From Lautropia mirabilis (GTDB taxonomy: Bacteria; Pseudomonadota; Gammaproteobacteria; Burkholderiales; Burkholderiaceae_E), in contig NZ_LR134378.1 of assembly GCF_900637555.1 (NCBI RefSeq), positions 2,862,001-2,926,000 of the forward strand: DNA of 64,000 nt, in the 5' to 3' direction. A program made the translations under genes and the position numbers. How positions within the stretch are numbered: position 1 is the stretch's first letter; each line of letters starts with the position of its first letter. Positions 37,727-45,959 of this stretch are shown here, piece by piece. The notes under the pieces are model-generated. The model did no database searches. It was not told where the DNA came from and saw nothing but the letters and a program-made list of their open reading frames with translations.

Positions 37727-38565
37727 ACAGCGCCTGGCCCCTGGTCTCGGCCGCCCTGCTGATGGGCGCAGGAGGCAGCCTGCACTGTGTCAGCATGTGT
37801 GCCGGCCTGCAGCGCATGACCCTGCGTGGCATCCCGGTCATCACCGTGAAGGGAGGCGCTGCCACGTCCCGGACGTCGGAAGACGCCCCCCACCCGAGTG
37901 CGGCCGCCAGCGCCCCGAACGCACTCAAGGCCACGGCGGCCTCCGCCATCACGCCGGACAACGGCAGCACCGCAGCCCCCAGCAGCGCTTCGCTGGCGCG
38001 ACGCCTTGCCCTCAAGCTGCCCGACGCCCGCTGGTGGCGCTTTCAGGCAGGTCGCGTGCTGGGCTACAGCCTGCTCGGCCTGGCCGCCGGCGCCATCGGC
38101 CAGCAGGTCCTGGCCGCCGCCTACTGGCAGCCCATCTTCGAATCAGTCTGGGCCGGCCTGAACGCCCTGCTCGTCCTGCTGGGCCTGAGCCTGCTGGTGC
38201 TGGGGCGCGAGCCCCTGTGGCTGAGTGCGCTGGGTAGCCGCCTGGCATCACGCACGCCGCTGGCCCCGGGGCGTCGCACTGAGTGGCTGCGCGGCATGCT
38301 GTGGGCGCTGCTGCCCTGTGGGCTGCTGTACACCGCGCTGGGAACCGCCATTCTGGCCGCCACCCCGCTGGGCGCGGCCGCCGTGATGGCTGCCTTTGCG
38401 CTGGGCACCAACCTGGGCCTTTTCCTGGTGGAGGCAGGTGCGCGCAACCTGCTGGGCAACCGAGCCCCACAGGTGGCCTATCGGCTCAATGGCATCTTGC
38501 TGATCATGCTGTCAGCCGCCGGTCTGGCCGCTGCCCTGGCCGGGCACGCCCATCCGTACTGCTGA
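37723..38565 (+). CDS. TauE/SafE-type membrane protein linked to cbb3 clusters
   Basis: 280 residues. The segment LMGAGGSLHCVSMCAGLQ (about 14-31) holds two Cys and matches the urease-accessory-like TauE/SafE proteins found after ccoGH in many proteobacteria. About six membrane helices follow, with LWALLPCGLLYTALGTAILA (about 193) as the second Cys-containing motif. A long Ala/Ser/Pro insertion occupies about 46-95. A role in copper or thiol handling for cbb3 assembly is inferred from context only. Confidence 0.82.
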   Translation: MNSAWPLVSAALLMGAGGSLHCVSMCAGLQRMTLRGIPVITVKGGAATSRTSEDAPHPSAAASAPNALKATAASAITPDNGSTAAPSSASLARRLALKLPDARWWRFQAGRVLGYSLLGLAAGAIGQQVLAAAYWQPIFESVWAGLNALLVLLGLSLLVLGREPLWLSALGSRLASRTPLAPGRRTEWLRGMLWALLPCGLLYTALGTAILAATPLGAAAVMAAFALGTNLGLFLVEAGARNLLGNRAPQVAYRLNGILLIMLSAAGLAAALAGHAHPYC

Positions 38566-38568
38566 CGC

Positions 38569-39411
38569 TTACTGCGAGCTCTGCGACTCCGACCACGGCT
38601 GGTGGATGCGCATCAGCGCCACGCGCCGGGCGTTCTCGGGCGACATGTCGGTCGCCAGACCGGACTCGGGCACGCCGGAAAGCACGCGCAGCCGATCATG
38701 CGAGATGATCTGCATCTTGCGCTGCTCCACCGAGATGACGCCCTGCTCCTGCAGGCGCGACAGCGTGCGACTGACCGTTTCCAGCTTCAGCCCCAGATAG
38801 TTGCCGATTTCCTCGCGGGTCATCCGCAGGATGAACTGGCTGGAAGAAAAGCCGCGCCGCATGAAGCGCCGTGACAGCTCCAGCAGGAAGGCGCCGATGC
38901 GCTCCTCGGCCCGCATGGTGCCCAGCAGCATCATCAACCCCTGATCCCGCACGATCTCGCGCGAGATGATGCGATGAAGCCGCTGCTGCAGCGGCGGGAA
39001 GCGCCGGCCGATGGATTCCAGCTCCGAGAACGGCACCACGCAGACATCCGCGTCTTCCAGCGCCACCGCGTCGCTGTGGAACGAGCCCCGGCTGATGGCG
39101 TCAAAGCCCAGCACGTCGCCCGGCATGGGGAAGCCGATGATCTGCTCGCGCCCGTCGGGCGACAGCACCCGCGACTTGAAGAAACCGGCACGGATGGGAT
39201 AGATGGCGTCGAAGGGATCGCCCGCCTTGTACAGATAGGAACCGCGCCGCACCCGGCGCCGCGTCTTGACCATGCCCGCAAGCTGCTCCATGTCGGCAGC
39301 GCTCAACCCTTCCACCAGGCACAGGTCATGCATGCTGCACGACATGCAGGAAGCATGCCCGGATGCAGCCTGGGCAGGCACCGTGGATTCAGCCGTAGGA
39401 ACGTTCTTCAA
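38569..39411 (-). CDS. fnr: FNR-family oxygen-responsive transcription regulator
   Basis: 280 residues. N-terminal Cys22, Cys25 and Cys31 (CMSCSMHDLC) plus Cys124 are the four ligands for an oxygen-sensing [4Fe-4S] cluster. The cAMP-receptor-like domain follows at about 50-150. The helix-turn-helix near 198-222 holds E211-T-V-S214-R215, the FNR recognition pattern for TTGAT half-sites. Two such sites occur in this window, before ccoN and hemN. The gene is convergent with the TauE/SafE gene and divergent from hemN. Confidence 0.96.
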   Translation of the reverse strand: MKNVPTAESTVPAQAASGHASCMSCSMHDLCLVEGLSAADMEQLAGMVKTRRRVRRGSYLYKAGDPFDAIYPIRAGFFKSRVLSPDGREQIIGFPMPGDVLGFDAISRGSFHSDAVALEDADVCVVPFSELESIGRRFPPLQQRLHRIISREIVRDQGLMMLLGTMRAEERIGAFLLELSRRFMRRGFSSSQFILRMTREEIGNYLGLKLETVSRTLSRLQEQGVISVEQRKMQIISHDRLRVLSGVPESGLATDMSPENARRVALMRIHQPWSESQSSQ

Positions 39412-39616
39412 GGGAAGGACCTCTGGTCAGGCAACGAGCGTACACGCTGCGCGCAGCGTGCAGGAAGGAAAAAACAGACAGATAACCGAAAAAAATACTC
39501 TCCCGACGCGTCCAGCCCACCCATCGGGCCAGGCCGCGCGGCTATCGTCGGATGACAACACATGAAAGGCGACGACACCACCCCAAGAGCCGCGCCTCAG
39601 GGATTATAAGTGTCCG

Positions 39617-39630
39617 TTGACCAGGATCAA
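39617..39630 (+). promoter_or_regulatory. FNR/ANR binding site upstream of hemN
   Basis: TTGAC-CAGG-ATCAA, one base off consensus and of the same form as the ccoN site. It lies 34 bp before ATG 39664, which rules out the longer frame from 39610 as the natural start. It is 206 bp upstream of the divergent fnr start and could also affect that gene. Confidence 0.85.
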
Positions 39631-39663
39631 AACCACCAAGTCACGTTCATTCATGCTTTTTGT

Positions 39664-41196
39664 ATGGACAGCATGCCGACACTCGAACTGATTCGCGTTT
39701 TCGACCAACCGGGGCCCAGGTACACCTCCTACCCCACGGCGGATCATTTCGCCGAGGCCTTCGACGCCGAGAAACAGGCCTGGTGGCTGGACAACCGCAC
39801 CCTGCGCCAGCCGGGGCAGCCCGTTACCGTCTACGTCCACATCCCCTTCTGCGAGTCCATCTGCCATTATTGCGCGTGCAACCGCATCGGTACCCGAGAC
39901 CATGCCAGAGCCGTGGCCTATCTGCAAACCCTGAAACAGGAAATCCGCCTTTATGCGGCGCACCTGCATCGGGATGTCAGGATCTCGCAACTTCACCTGG
40001 GCGGTGGCACCCCCACCTTCTTCAGCGACGAAGAGCTGGCTGAACTGCTGAACACGCTCGACGCCGAGATCGGCCTGCAGTCCCAGGCCGAATGCTCCAT
40101 CGAGATCGACCCCCGCACGGTGGACAACACCCGGCTCACCAACATCCGGCGCATGGGGTTCGACCGCATCAGCCTGGGCGTGCAGGATCTCGATCCCAAG
40201 GTCCAGGTCGCCATCCACCGCATCCAGCCTGAAGAGATGCTGGTGGGCCTGATGGAACACGCCCGCACGCTCGACTTCAAGTCCATCAACATCGACCTCG
40301 TCTACGGCCTGCCCAAGCAGACGCTGGAGACGCTGGCTCATACCCTGGACCGCATCGCTGCCCTGCGCCCGGGCCGCATGGCCATCTATGGCTACGCCCA
40401 TCTGCCTGAGCGCTTCAAGGCCCAGCGCCTCATCCATCGCGAAGACCTGCCCGACCAGGCCATGCGCATGGCCATGGTGCAGCTGGCCATCCAGAAGCTC
40501 AACCAGGCCGGTTACCGCTACATCGGCATGGACCACTTCGCCCTGCCCGACGACGACCTGGCCGTCGCCCTGGAGCGCGGCACCCTGCGCCGCAACTTCA
40601 TGGGCTACACCGCCATGCCCGGTGACGACCTCATCGGCCTGGGCGTCTCGGCCATCAGCGCCATCGGCCCCAGCTACTCACAGAACCACCGAGAGCTCAA
40701 GCCCTGGCGCCAGGCCATCGAAGCCGGGCGGCTGCCCACCGCCCGCGGCATCGAACTTCGTGGCGACGACACCCTGCAGCGTGCCGTCATCATGGAACTC
40801 ATGTGCCAGGGCCAGCTCGACTTCCAGTCCATCGGCGACCGCTTCCTCATCGACCCGCAGGAATACTTCCGCCACGAACTCGAGGGGCTGCAGCGCTTCA
40901 TCGAGGCCGGCCTCGTCCTGCGTGACGAAAGCGGCATCCAGGTCACGCCCGTCGGCCGCTACTTCCTGCGCAGCATCGCCATGGTCTTCGACCGTCACGC
41001 CCAGCTGCGCCGCCGCCAGCGTGAACAGCAGCGCCTGCTGGAAGAGACTGGCGCCACCCCGGTGGCCGTCGAGGCACGGCTGGCTGCAGCTGCCGATGCC
41101 GGCCGCGCCGGCGCCAACGACGATGACGCCGGCACCCCCGCCCGACGCGTCATCCCGCTGCACGACGAGCGGCCGGGACTCACCCTGGTCAAGTAA
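39664..41196 (+). CDS. hemN: Oxygen-independent coproporphyrinogen III oxidase
   Basis: 510 residues. A radical SAM enzyme of anaerobic haem synthesis. HIPFCESICHYC (about 59-70) has the cluster Cys63, Cys67 and Cys70, followed by ACNRI. LHLGGGTPTFFSDEEL (about 116), MGFDRISLGVQDLD (about 161) and IDLVYGLPKQTLETL (about 209) are family motifs. HemW lacks this full length and motif set. The start is set by the FNR box just upstream; ATG 39673 is a near alternative. No clear SD, so a short or absent leader is possible. Confidence 0.95.
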   Translation: MDSMPTLELIRVFDQPGPRYTSYPTADHFAEAFDAEKQAWWLDNRTLRQPGQPVTVYVHIPFCESICHYCACNRIGTRDHARAVAYLQTLKQEIRLYAAHLHRDVRISQLHLGGGTPTFFSDEELAELLNTLDAEIGLQSQAECSIEIDPRTVDNTRLTNIRRMGFDRISLGVQDLDPKVQVAIHRIQPEEMLVGLMEHARTLDFKSINIDLVYGLPKQTLETLAHTLDRIAALRPGRMAIYGYAHLPERFKAQRLIHREDLPDQAMRMAMVQLAIQKLNQAGYRYIGMDHFALPDDDLAVALERGTLRRNFMGYTAMPGDDLIGLGVSAISAIGPSYSQNHRELKPWRQAIEAGRLPTARGIELRGDDTLQRAVIMELMCQGQLDFQSIGDRFLIDPQEYFRHELEGLQRFIEAGLVLRDESGIQVTPVGRYFLRSIAMVFDRHAQLRRRQREQQRLLEETGATPVAVEARLAAAADAGRAGANDDDAGTPARRVIPLHDERPGLTLVK

Positions 41197-41238
41197 CCAA
41201 CCGTCCGCATCCCGGGCGGCAGCAAGGCCGCCCGTCTC

Positions 41239-41265
41239 CAGTCCCCCTTGACCCAAGGGGGACTG
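41239..41265 (+). terminator. Hairpin after hemN
   Basis: CAGTCCCCCTTG-ACC-CAAGGGGGACTG: 12-bp perfect stem, 3-base loop, 42 bp after hemN. No T run; still the likely end of the hemN transcript. Confidence 0.6.
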
Positions 41266-41350
41266 ACACTCTGCCGCCCTCTTCCAGGGCCTCCTTTCCC
41301 ATGGAGGCCTGACATCCTGCCTGGCGTCCCATCTCAGGCGCCCCAATCCC

Positions 41351-41406
41351 ACGCGCACCATCCCACGCGCACCATCCCACGCGCACCATCCCACGCGCTC
41401 CATCCC
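41351..41406. repeat. Four tandem copies of a 14-bp repeat
   Basis: Unit ACGCGCACCATCCC, four head-to-tail copies at 14-bp spacing; the last copy has one change (A to T). A degenerate fifth half-unit precedes it. No known role. Confidence 0.9.
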
Positions 41407-41515
41407 GCACTCGACCATGCCCACAGGCCATGCGCCCGCCGGGCAATGGCCGGACAACGGCTGCGCAATAGCTGTGCAATAGCACCTTGCTCAACCAATA
41501 CACCCAAATATCGTA

Positions 41516-41545
41516 CTGATCATTACTTTCATTACTATAATTGCC
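41516..41545 (+). promoter_or_regulatory. Possible Fur box upstream of the siderophore receptor
   Basis: AT-rich run with hexamers GATCAT, CATTAC and TATAAT resembling repeats of the Fur consensus GATAAT. The match is partial. Position, about 70-95 bp before the receptor ATG, and the receptor's function support it. Confidence 0.4.
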
Positions 41546-41612
41546 ACGCGCAGCGTCATCTGGTCTGCGCTGCACACCTCAGACCCCCATCCCAACCCTA
41601 TCTTCCCCCATC

Positions 41613-43706
41613 ATGCACAACGCCAAGGCACTTCCCTTCGCGCTTCTTCTGTCGACCCCGCTGGTCGCCCCTGCCCACGCCCAGGAAGCCGACCGCGCCA
41701 CCCTGCCCGCCGTGAACGTCGTCGGTGCCCAGGATGACGGCTACACCACGCCCGACGCCACCAGCGGCACCAAGACCAACGCCCCGCTGCGCGACGTGCC
41801 GCAGACCATCAACGTCGTTCCGGCCCGTGTCCTGGAAGACCAGCACGTCAACTCCATGCAGGACGCCCTGAAGAATGTGCCCGGCGTGTCCTTCTCCCAC
41901 GGTGACGGCCAGCGTGACCAGGTCTCCATCCGCGGCTTCTCGGCCATTGCCGACCAGTACGTCGATGGCTTCCGCGACGACGCCCTGTACTTCCGCGACC
42001 TCTCCAACATCGAGCGCGTCGATGTCATCAAGGGCCCTGCCGCCGTCCTGTACGGCCGTGGCTCCGCCGGCGGCCTCATCAACCGCATCAGCAAGAAACC
42101 CGGCAAGGACATCACCGCCGCCAACCTCAGCCTGGGCTCATGGAAGGACCGCCGGCTGGAAGCTGATCTGGGCCGCGCCAATGGCGACCAGAGCCTGTCC
42201 TGGCGCCTCACCGGCGCCATCGAGAAGGCCGACAACTACCGTCAGCAGCAGTTCCTCGACCGCAAGGCCATCGCGCCTTCCGCCCAGCTCAAGTTCTCTC
42301 CTGACACCCAGGTGCTCCTGCAGGCCGAATACCTGAATGACCGTCGCGTGACCGACTTCGGCATCCCCGCCTACCAGGGCCGTCCCGTGAACGTGGATCC
42401 GGGCACCTACTACGGCGCCGCCAACGCCCGCGATGCCGACTACACCCACACCACGGTCCATGCCTATACCGGCGTCGTCACCCATCGCATCAACGACACC
42501 CTGTCGCTGCGCAACGCCACCCGCTACTACCACTACGAACTGGACCGCAACAACACCACCACCGCCTCGGTCAACGCCGCGGCCCGCACCGTCAGCCTCG
42601 CACACGGCAACATCTTCCGGCGTGAACACGGCTGGAGCAACCAGACCGAACTCACCCAGCAGGCTTACCTGGGCGGCCTGAAGCACGAACTGCTCTATGG
42701 TCTGGAACTGGGCCAGCAGAACAAGGATCTGGTCTCCTACGCGCAGCGCAACGTTGGCACCGTGGACCTCTTCAATCCCGTGCTGCCCACCCTGGCACGC
42801 CTGGCCAGCGGCAACCCCACCAACGACAACCTCGGCCGCTTCGAGACCATGGGCCTGTACGTGCAGGACATGATCTCCATCGACCAACAGTGGAAAGTGC
42901 TGGCCGGCCTGCGCTATGACCACTTCAAGCAGGAAACCGGCGAGCGCAACACCGGCCGCAAGCTGCAGCGCACCGACAACGACATCAGCCCCCGCCTGGG
43001 CGCCGTCTACCAGCCTGACGCCACCCAGTCGTACTACCTGTCGTGGAGCCGTTCCTTCCAGCCCTCCGGTGAAGCCTTTGCCCTGAGCAGCGGCAACGCC
43101 AACCTGGACCCCGAACAGACCACCAACACCGAGATCGGTGCCAAGTACGACCTGCTCGACGGCCGCCTCAGCACCACCTTCTCGCTGTTCCGCCTGAACC
43201 GCACCAACGTCCGCGACACCGATCCCGCCACCAACCAGCTGGCTACCATCGGCACCCGTCGCACCGACGGCTTCGAGTGGAGCCTGAGCGGCGAACTGGC
43301 CCCCGGCTTGCGCGCCATCATGGGCTACGCCTTCCTCGACGCCAAGGTCACCCGCTCGCCCTCGCGCAATGACGGCCAGCCCGTGCAGGGCAAGCGCAGC
43401 ACCCTCACCCCGCGCCACGCCGCCAACTTCTGGATCACCAAGGACCTGAACGGCGGCTTCGGCGTGGGCGCCGGTGCCAACCTGGTGGCCAGCCGCTACG
43501 CCAACGCCGGCAACACCGTGCGCCTGCCCGGCTACGTGACGGCCGACGCCGCCGCCTGGTGGCGCCAGGGCCCGTGGGGCGTGCAGCTCAACGTCTACAA
43601 CATCACCGACGCCCGCTACATCGTCTCCTCGCACGGCGCCAACGGCAACATGAACCTGCCCGGCGCACCGCGCAACGTGATGCTGAAGCTCAGCTATCGC
43701 ATGTAA
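41613..43706 (+). CDS. TonB-dependent siderophore receptor
   Basis: 697 residues from ATG 41613. The signal peptide ends in APAHAQ (about 22). The plug domain shows PQTINVVPARVLEDQ (about 63), ALKNVPGVSFSHGDGQRDQVSIRGFS (about 85), and ERVDVIKGPAAVLYGRGSAGGLINRISKKP (about 134-163). The 22-strand barrel ends in MLKLSYRM. The plug motifs fit the TonB siderophore-receptor family (Fiu/FhuE-like). It takes ferric siderophores through the outer membrane with TonB-ExbBD, none of which lie here. The substrate cannot be read from the sequence. Confidence 0.95.
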   Translation: MHNAKALPFALLLSTPLVAPAHAQEADRATLPAVNVVGAQDDGYTTPDATSGTKTNAPLRDVPQTINVVPARVLEDQHVNSMQDALKNVPGVSFSHGDGQRDQVSIRGFSAIADQYVDGFRDDALYFRDLSNIERVDVIKGPAAVLYGRGSAGGLINRISKKPGKDITAANLSLGSWKDRRLEADLGRANGDQSLSWRLTGAIEKADNYRQQQFLDRKAIAPSAQLKFSPDTQVLLQAEYLNDRRVTDFGIPAYQGRPVNVDPGTYYGAANARDADYTHTTVHAYTGVVTHRINDTLSLRNATRYYHYELDRNNTTTASVNAAARTVSLAHGNIFRREHGWSNQTELTQQAYLGGLKHELLYGLELGQQNKDLVSYAQRNVGTVDLFNPVLPTLARLASGNPTNDNLGRFETMGLYVQDMISIDQQWKVLAGLRYDHFKQETGERNTGRKLQRTDNDISPRLGAVYQPDATQSYYLSWSRSFQPSGEAFALSSGNANLDPEQTTNTEIGAKYDLLDGRLSTTFSLFRLNRTNVRDTDPATNQLATIGTRRTDGFEWSLSGELAPGLRAIMGYAFLDAKVTRSPSRNDGQPVQGKRSTLTPRHAANFWITKDLNGGFGVGAGANLVASRYANAGNTVRLPGYVTADAAAWWRQGPWGVQLNVYNITDARYIVSSHGANGNMNLPGAPRNVMLKLSYRM

Positions 43707-43720
43707 TGGCGTACAGCCCG

Positions 43721-43752
43721 AAGGTCCGCATTGGCAGCATCGTGCGGACCTT
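43721..43752 (+). terminator. Hairpin after the siderophore receptor
   Basis: AAGGTCCGCA (43721-43730) pairs with TGCGGACCTT (43743-43752), 12-base loop, 14 bp after the receptor stop. There is no clear T run. Confidence 0.55.
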
Positions 43753-43992
43753 TGCGGACTGTAGTACTTCGGGGAGGAAAGCCGTATATCACAGGTTCTT
43801 TACCATGGCATCCCTCCCTATCCCGCGCCAAAAGCATGAAGTACGTTGACGCAACTTACTTTCCTCGCGGCACAAACAACGAATCCTCTCTCTATCTGCA
43901 ATAGCCTCTTTACAACAGAAGCCGCCAGAATATTGCAAGGCGATCCTCCATGGCGCAGCATGGCCATACCTATAACGACGTGAATGAAGGAC

Positions 43993-44970
43993 ATGGCCAT
44001 TCCGAAATACGACGATATGTTTGCGCCTCTGCTTTCCCTGATGCGTGACGGCGTACCGCGCACCAAGGCATCCTTGATCCAACCACTGGCCGAGCACTTC
44101 CAGCTCACCGATGACGAAGTCCTGGAAACTTATGAGGGAAAGAACACCATCATATTTCCAAGCCATATATCCTGGACATTGAGCTATCTAAAAATGGCGG
44201 GACTTCTCGAACACCCTGGCCGAGGTCAGTACGCCATAAGCAAGAACGGCATTGCATTCTCCGAGCGCTCAAACGAAGAAATCAAGGACTACGTAAAGTC
44301 TCAAGAGAAGAAGAGAGCGCATGAAAGAAAGCACAACGATCAAACTCATGCGTCCATCCCTGCCAAATCAGAGGGTAAAACACCCATAGATCCCCACAAG
44401 CGAGAAGGACAGACACTGAACGATCAGATCAATGATCTATATCTGATCTACAAACGCACCAAGTACGAAGAGATCATCGACATGATCCTTTCAAAGACCC
44501 CCGAGAGCTTCGAAAGGGTCGTCGTCCAGCTCCTGCAGAAGATGGGCTATGGCCGACAGCTCAGGGATGCCGGACGCACCACCCAGCTCAGCCGGGACGG
44601 TGGTATCGACGGCGAGATCCGGGAGGATGTCCTTGGCCTAGGCAAGATCAGCATTCAGGCCAAGCGCTACCAGCGTGATCAGTCCATCGGACGTCCTGAA
44701 GTCCAGGCCTTCGCAGGCGCACTGCAGGGGAACCGCTCCACGAAGGGTGTCTTCATCACCACCTCGAAGTTCACCAAGGACGCCATCGACTACGCAAGAT
44801 CGCTGGCCAACGTCACCATCGTGCTCATCGACGGCATGCAGCTTGCCGAATACATGTACCAGCATGGACTGGGCGTGGAGATCCGGGACGAATTTGCCAT
44901 CAAGGACCTCGACGAGAGCTACTGGGACGAGCTGGCCGATGGCGCCCCATCATTGCCTGCGAAGGCCTGA
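43993..44970 (+). CDS. mrr: Mrr-type restriction endonuclease
   Basis: 325 residues from ATG 43993, chosen because MAIPKYDDMFAPLL then aligns with the Mrr N-terminus; ATG 43984 also fits, and neither has a well-spaced SD. An N-terminal winged-helix Mrr_N domain (about 1-90) is followed by a Lys/Glu-rich linker (90-150), then the Mrr catalytic domain with DGGIDGEI (Asp202, Asp206) and SIQAKRY (Lys near 223). Mrr cuts methylated DNA (type IV). The gene is AT-rich up to about 44500 and GC-rich after, and no methylase is adjacent. Confidence 0.9.
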   Translation: MAIPKYDDMFAPLLSLMRDGVPRTKASLIQPLAEHFQLTDDEVLETYEGKNTIIFPSHISWTLSYLKMAGLLEHPGRGQYAISKNGIAFSERSNEEIKDYVKSQEKKRAHERKHNDQTHASIPAKSEGKTPIDPHKREGQTLNDQINDLYLIYKRTKYEEIIDMILSKTPESFERVVVQLLQKMGYGRQLRDAGRTTQLSRDGGIDGEIREDVLGLGKISIQAKRYQRDQSIGRPEVQAFAGALQGNRSTKGVFITTSKFTKDAIDYARSLANVTIVLIDGMQLAEYMYQHGLGVEIRDEFAIKDLDESYWDELADGAPSLPAKA

Positions 44971-45004
44971 GTCGGAAGAGCAGGAGGCCACGCCCCTGAA
45001 AGAC

Positions 45005-45039
45005 AACGGCCGCCACCCGACACACGGGCAGCGGCCGTT
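45005..45039 (-). terminator. Hairpin repeat, copy 1 (after mazF)
   Basis: AACGGCCGC-CA-CCCG-ACACA-CGGG-CA-GCGGCCGTT. On the minus strand it is followed by TTGTCTTTC, fitting a terminator for mazF. It is one of four related hairpins ending minus-strand genes from here to 47702. Confidence 0.7.
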
Positions 45040-45101
45040 CGTTCAACTCGGGTCCGGATCCAGGAACGCCGAAAGCTGATTCTTGGAGGCCACGCCCCCT
45101 G

Positions 45102-45482
45102 CTACCCCAACTGCAGCAACTGGTTCAATACCATCAGCACTTCCGCAAACGGCGCATCATCCAGCTTCCGCAAGGAATGGGGTGACGCCTCGCGCTGGCG
45201 CCAGTCAAACGACTTGGGCTGATGACAGAGGACATAACTGGTCTGGCCAGACTTTCGCCCGGATGCCACGCCTGCAATGACGGCAAACGGGTTATCCGCG
45301 TTATACGGTGCCGTCGTCATGGGTAGGCCAATGACCAGAGAGGTGCGATCGTTGAACGTGCGTGGGGACAGAACCAGGAAGGGATGAACGTCCCGCATCT
45401 CCCGCCCCTTCTGCGGGTTGCAGTCGATCCAGATGATGTCCTGCCGATCCGGAACCCAGGCAGCGTCACGCTTCGTCGCCAT
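45102..45482 (-). CDS. mazF: MazF/PemK-type endoribonuclease toxin
   Basis: 126 residues. It cleaves mRNA at short sites. RQDIIWIDCNPQKGREMRDVHPFLVLSP (about 12-39) is the MazF N-terminal barrel, with the conserved Arg and LSPR, then FNDRTSLVIGLPMTTAPY (about 41-58). The C-terminal helix has the LDDAPFAEVLMVLNQLL pattern. I start at ATG 45482, one base after the antitoxin stop. It is the second gene of a MazE-MazF pair. Confidence 0.92.
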   Translation of the reverse strand: MATKRDAAWVPDRQDIIWIDCNPQKGREMRDVHPFLVLSPRTFNDRTSLVIGLPMTTAPYNADNPFAVIAGVASGRKSGQTSYVLCHQPKSFDWRQREASPHSLRKLDDAPFAEVLMVLNQLLQLG

Positions 45483-45483
45483 G

Positions 45484-45735
45484 TCAGAAACGCTCGTTTC
45501 CCAGAGGCTCCGAGACAGACATGGCCTCCCCAGCATGCCGGTCAGGGTCGAAGCGCGCCAGGCGCTCTTCCAGTGTCAACGTCCGGTTCCGAACAGGCGT
45601 CAACACGATCCTGTCGCCCTCGACAGCCACCTCGACCTGCTGATCGACCGACAGCCCTGCCGCCCGCGCTATGCTGGCAGGCAGACGCACACCCAGGCTA
45701 TTTCCCCAGTGCCGGATATTCAAGGTCGTGCTCAT
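45484..45735 (-). CDS. mazE: MazE/AbrB-type antitoxin
   Basis: 83 residues. An AbrB-like DNA-binding N-terminus: TLNIRHWGNSLGVRLPASIARAAGLSVDQQVEVAVEGDRIVLTPV (about 4-48). The acidic and Arg-rich tail (LEERLARFDPDRHAGEAMS) is the toxin-wrapping part. I chose ATG 45735 because a palindromic operator lies just upstream. It ends 1 bp before the mazF start. Autoregulation is expected. Confidence 0.93.
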   Translation of the reverse strand: MSTTLNIRHWGNSLGVRLPASIARAAGLSVDQQVEVAVEGDRIVLTPVRNRTLTLEERLARFDPDRHAGEAMSVSEPLGNERF

Positions 45736-45752
45736 GGAACAGCCCCCAAGCA

Positions 45753-45777
45753 GATGTATAAACATAGTATATACATC
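45753..45777. promoter_or_regulatory. Palindromic operator/promoter of mazEF
   Basis: GATGTATA-AACATAGTA-TATACATC: 8-bp inverted arms around 9 bases, 18 bp before the mazE ATG. On the minus strand it contains TATACT and TTTATA, so it may overlap the -10. It suits binding by the MazE dimer. Confidence 0.75.
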
Positions 45778-45873
45778 CCGCCAGGCCGGAGACAAGGGCT
45801 CGATGTCATCGAGCAGCCGTATGGCTGAAACCTGCAGATACCGGACCTCCCGGACGACACGCCCTTGAAAGAC

Positions 45874-45908
45874 AATAGCCGCCACCCGAGACTCGGGCAG
45901 CGGCCATT
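45874..45908 (-). terminator. Hairpin repeat, copy 2 (after lipoprotein A)
   Basis: AATAGCCGC and GCGGCCATT pair with one mismatch, around CCCG-AGACT-CGGG. Minus-strand continuation ATTGTCTTTC. It ends the gene at 45960-46727. Confidence 0.7.
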
Positions 45909-45959
45909 CGTTCAACTCGGGTCCGGATCATGTTCGTTCATGACCTGGCCTGGGCAAGG

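Larger units (their letters stand above)
41197..41612. other. Intergenic region with hairpins, tandem repeat and possible Fur site
   Basis: 416 bp. After hemN there is a 12-bp hairpin (41239-41265) and a second GC hairpin (41288-41309). A 14-bp tandem repeat follows (41351-41406). The strip 41515-41545 is AT-rich and suits a promoter for the siderophore receptor. Minus-strand frames through the repeat encode only a Trp/Arg/Gly-rich low-complexity string, so no gene is called. Confidence 0.6.

Noticed and set aside
39610-39663. Upstream GTG start extending hemN by 18 codons
   Set aside because: The added codons contain the FNR box, and the family begins near ATG 39664.
41351-41406. CRISPR-like repeats
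   Set aside because: The 14-bp units are directly adjacent with no spacers, so it is a simple tandem repeat.
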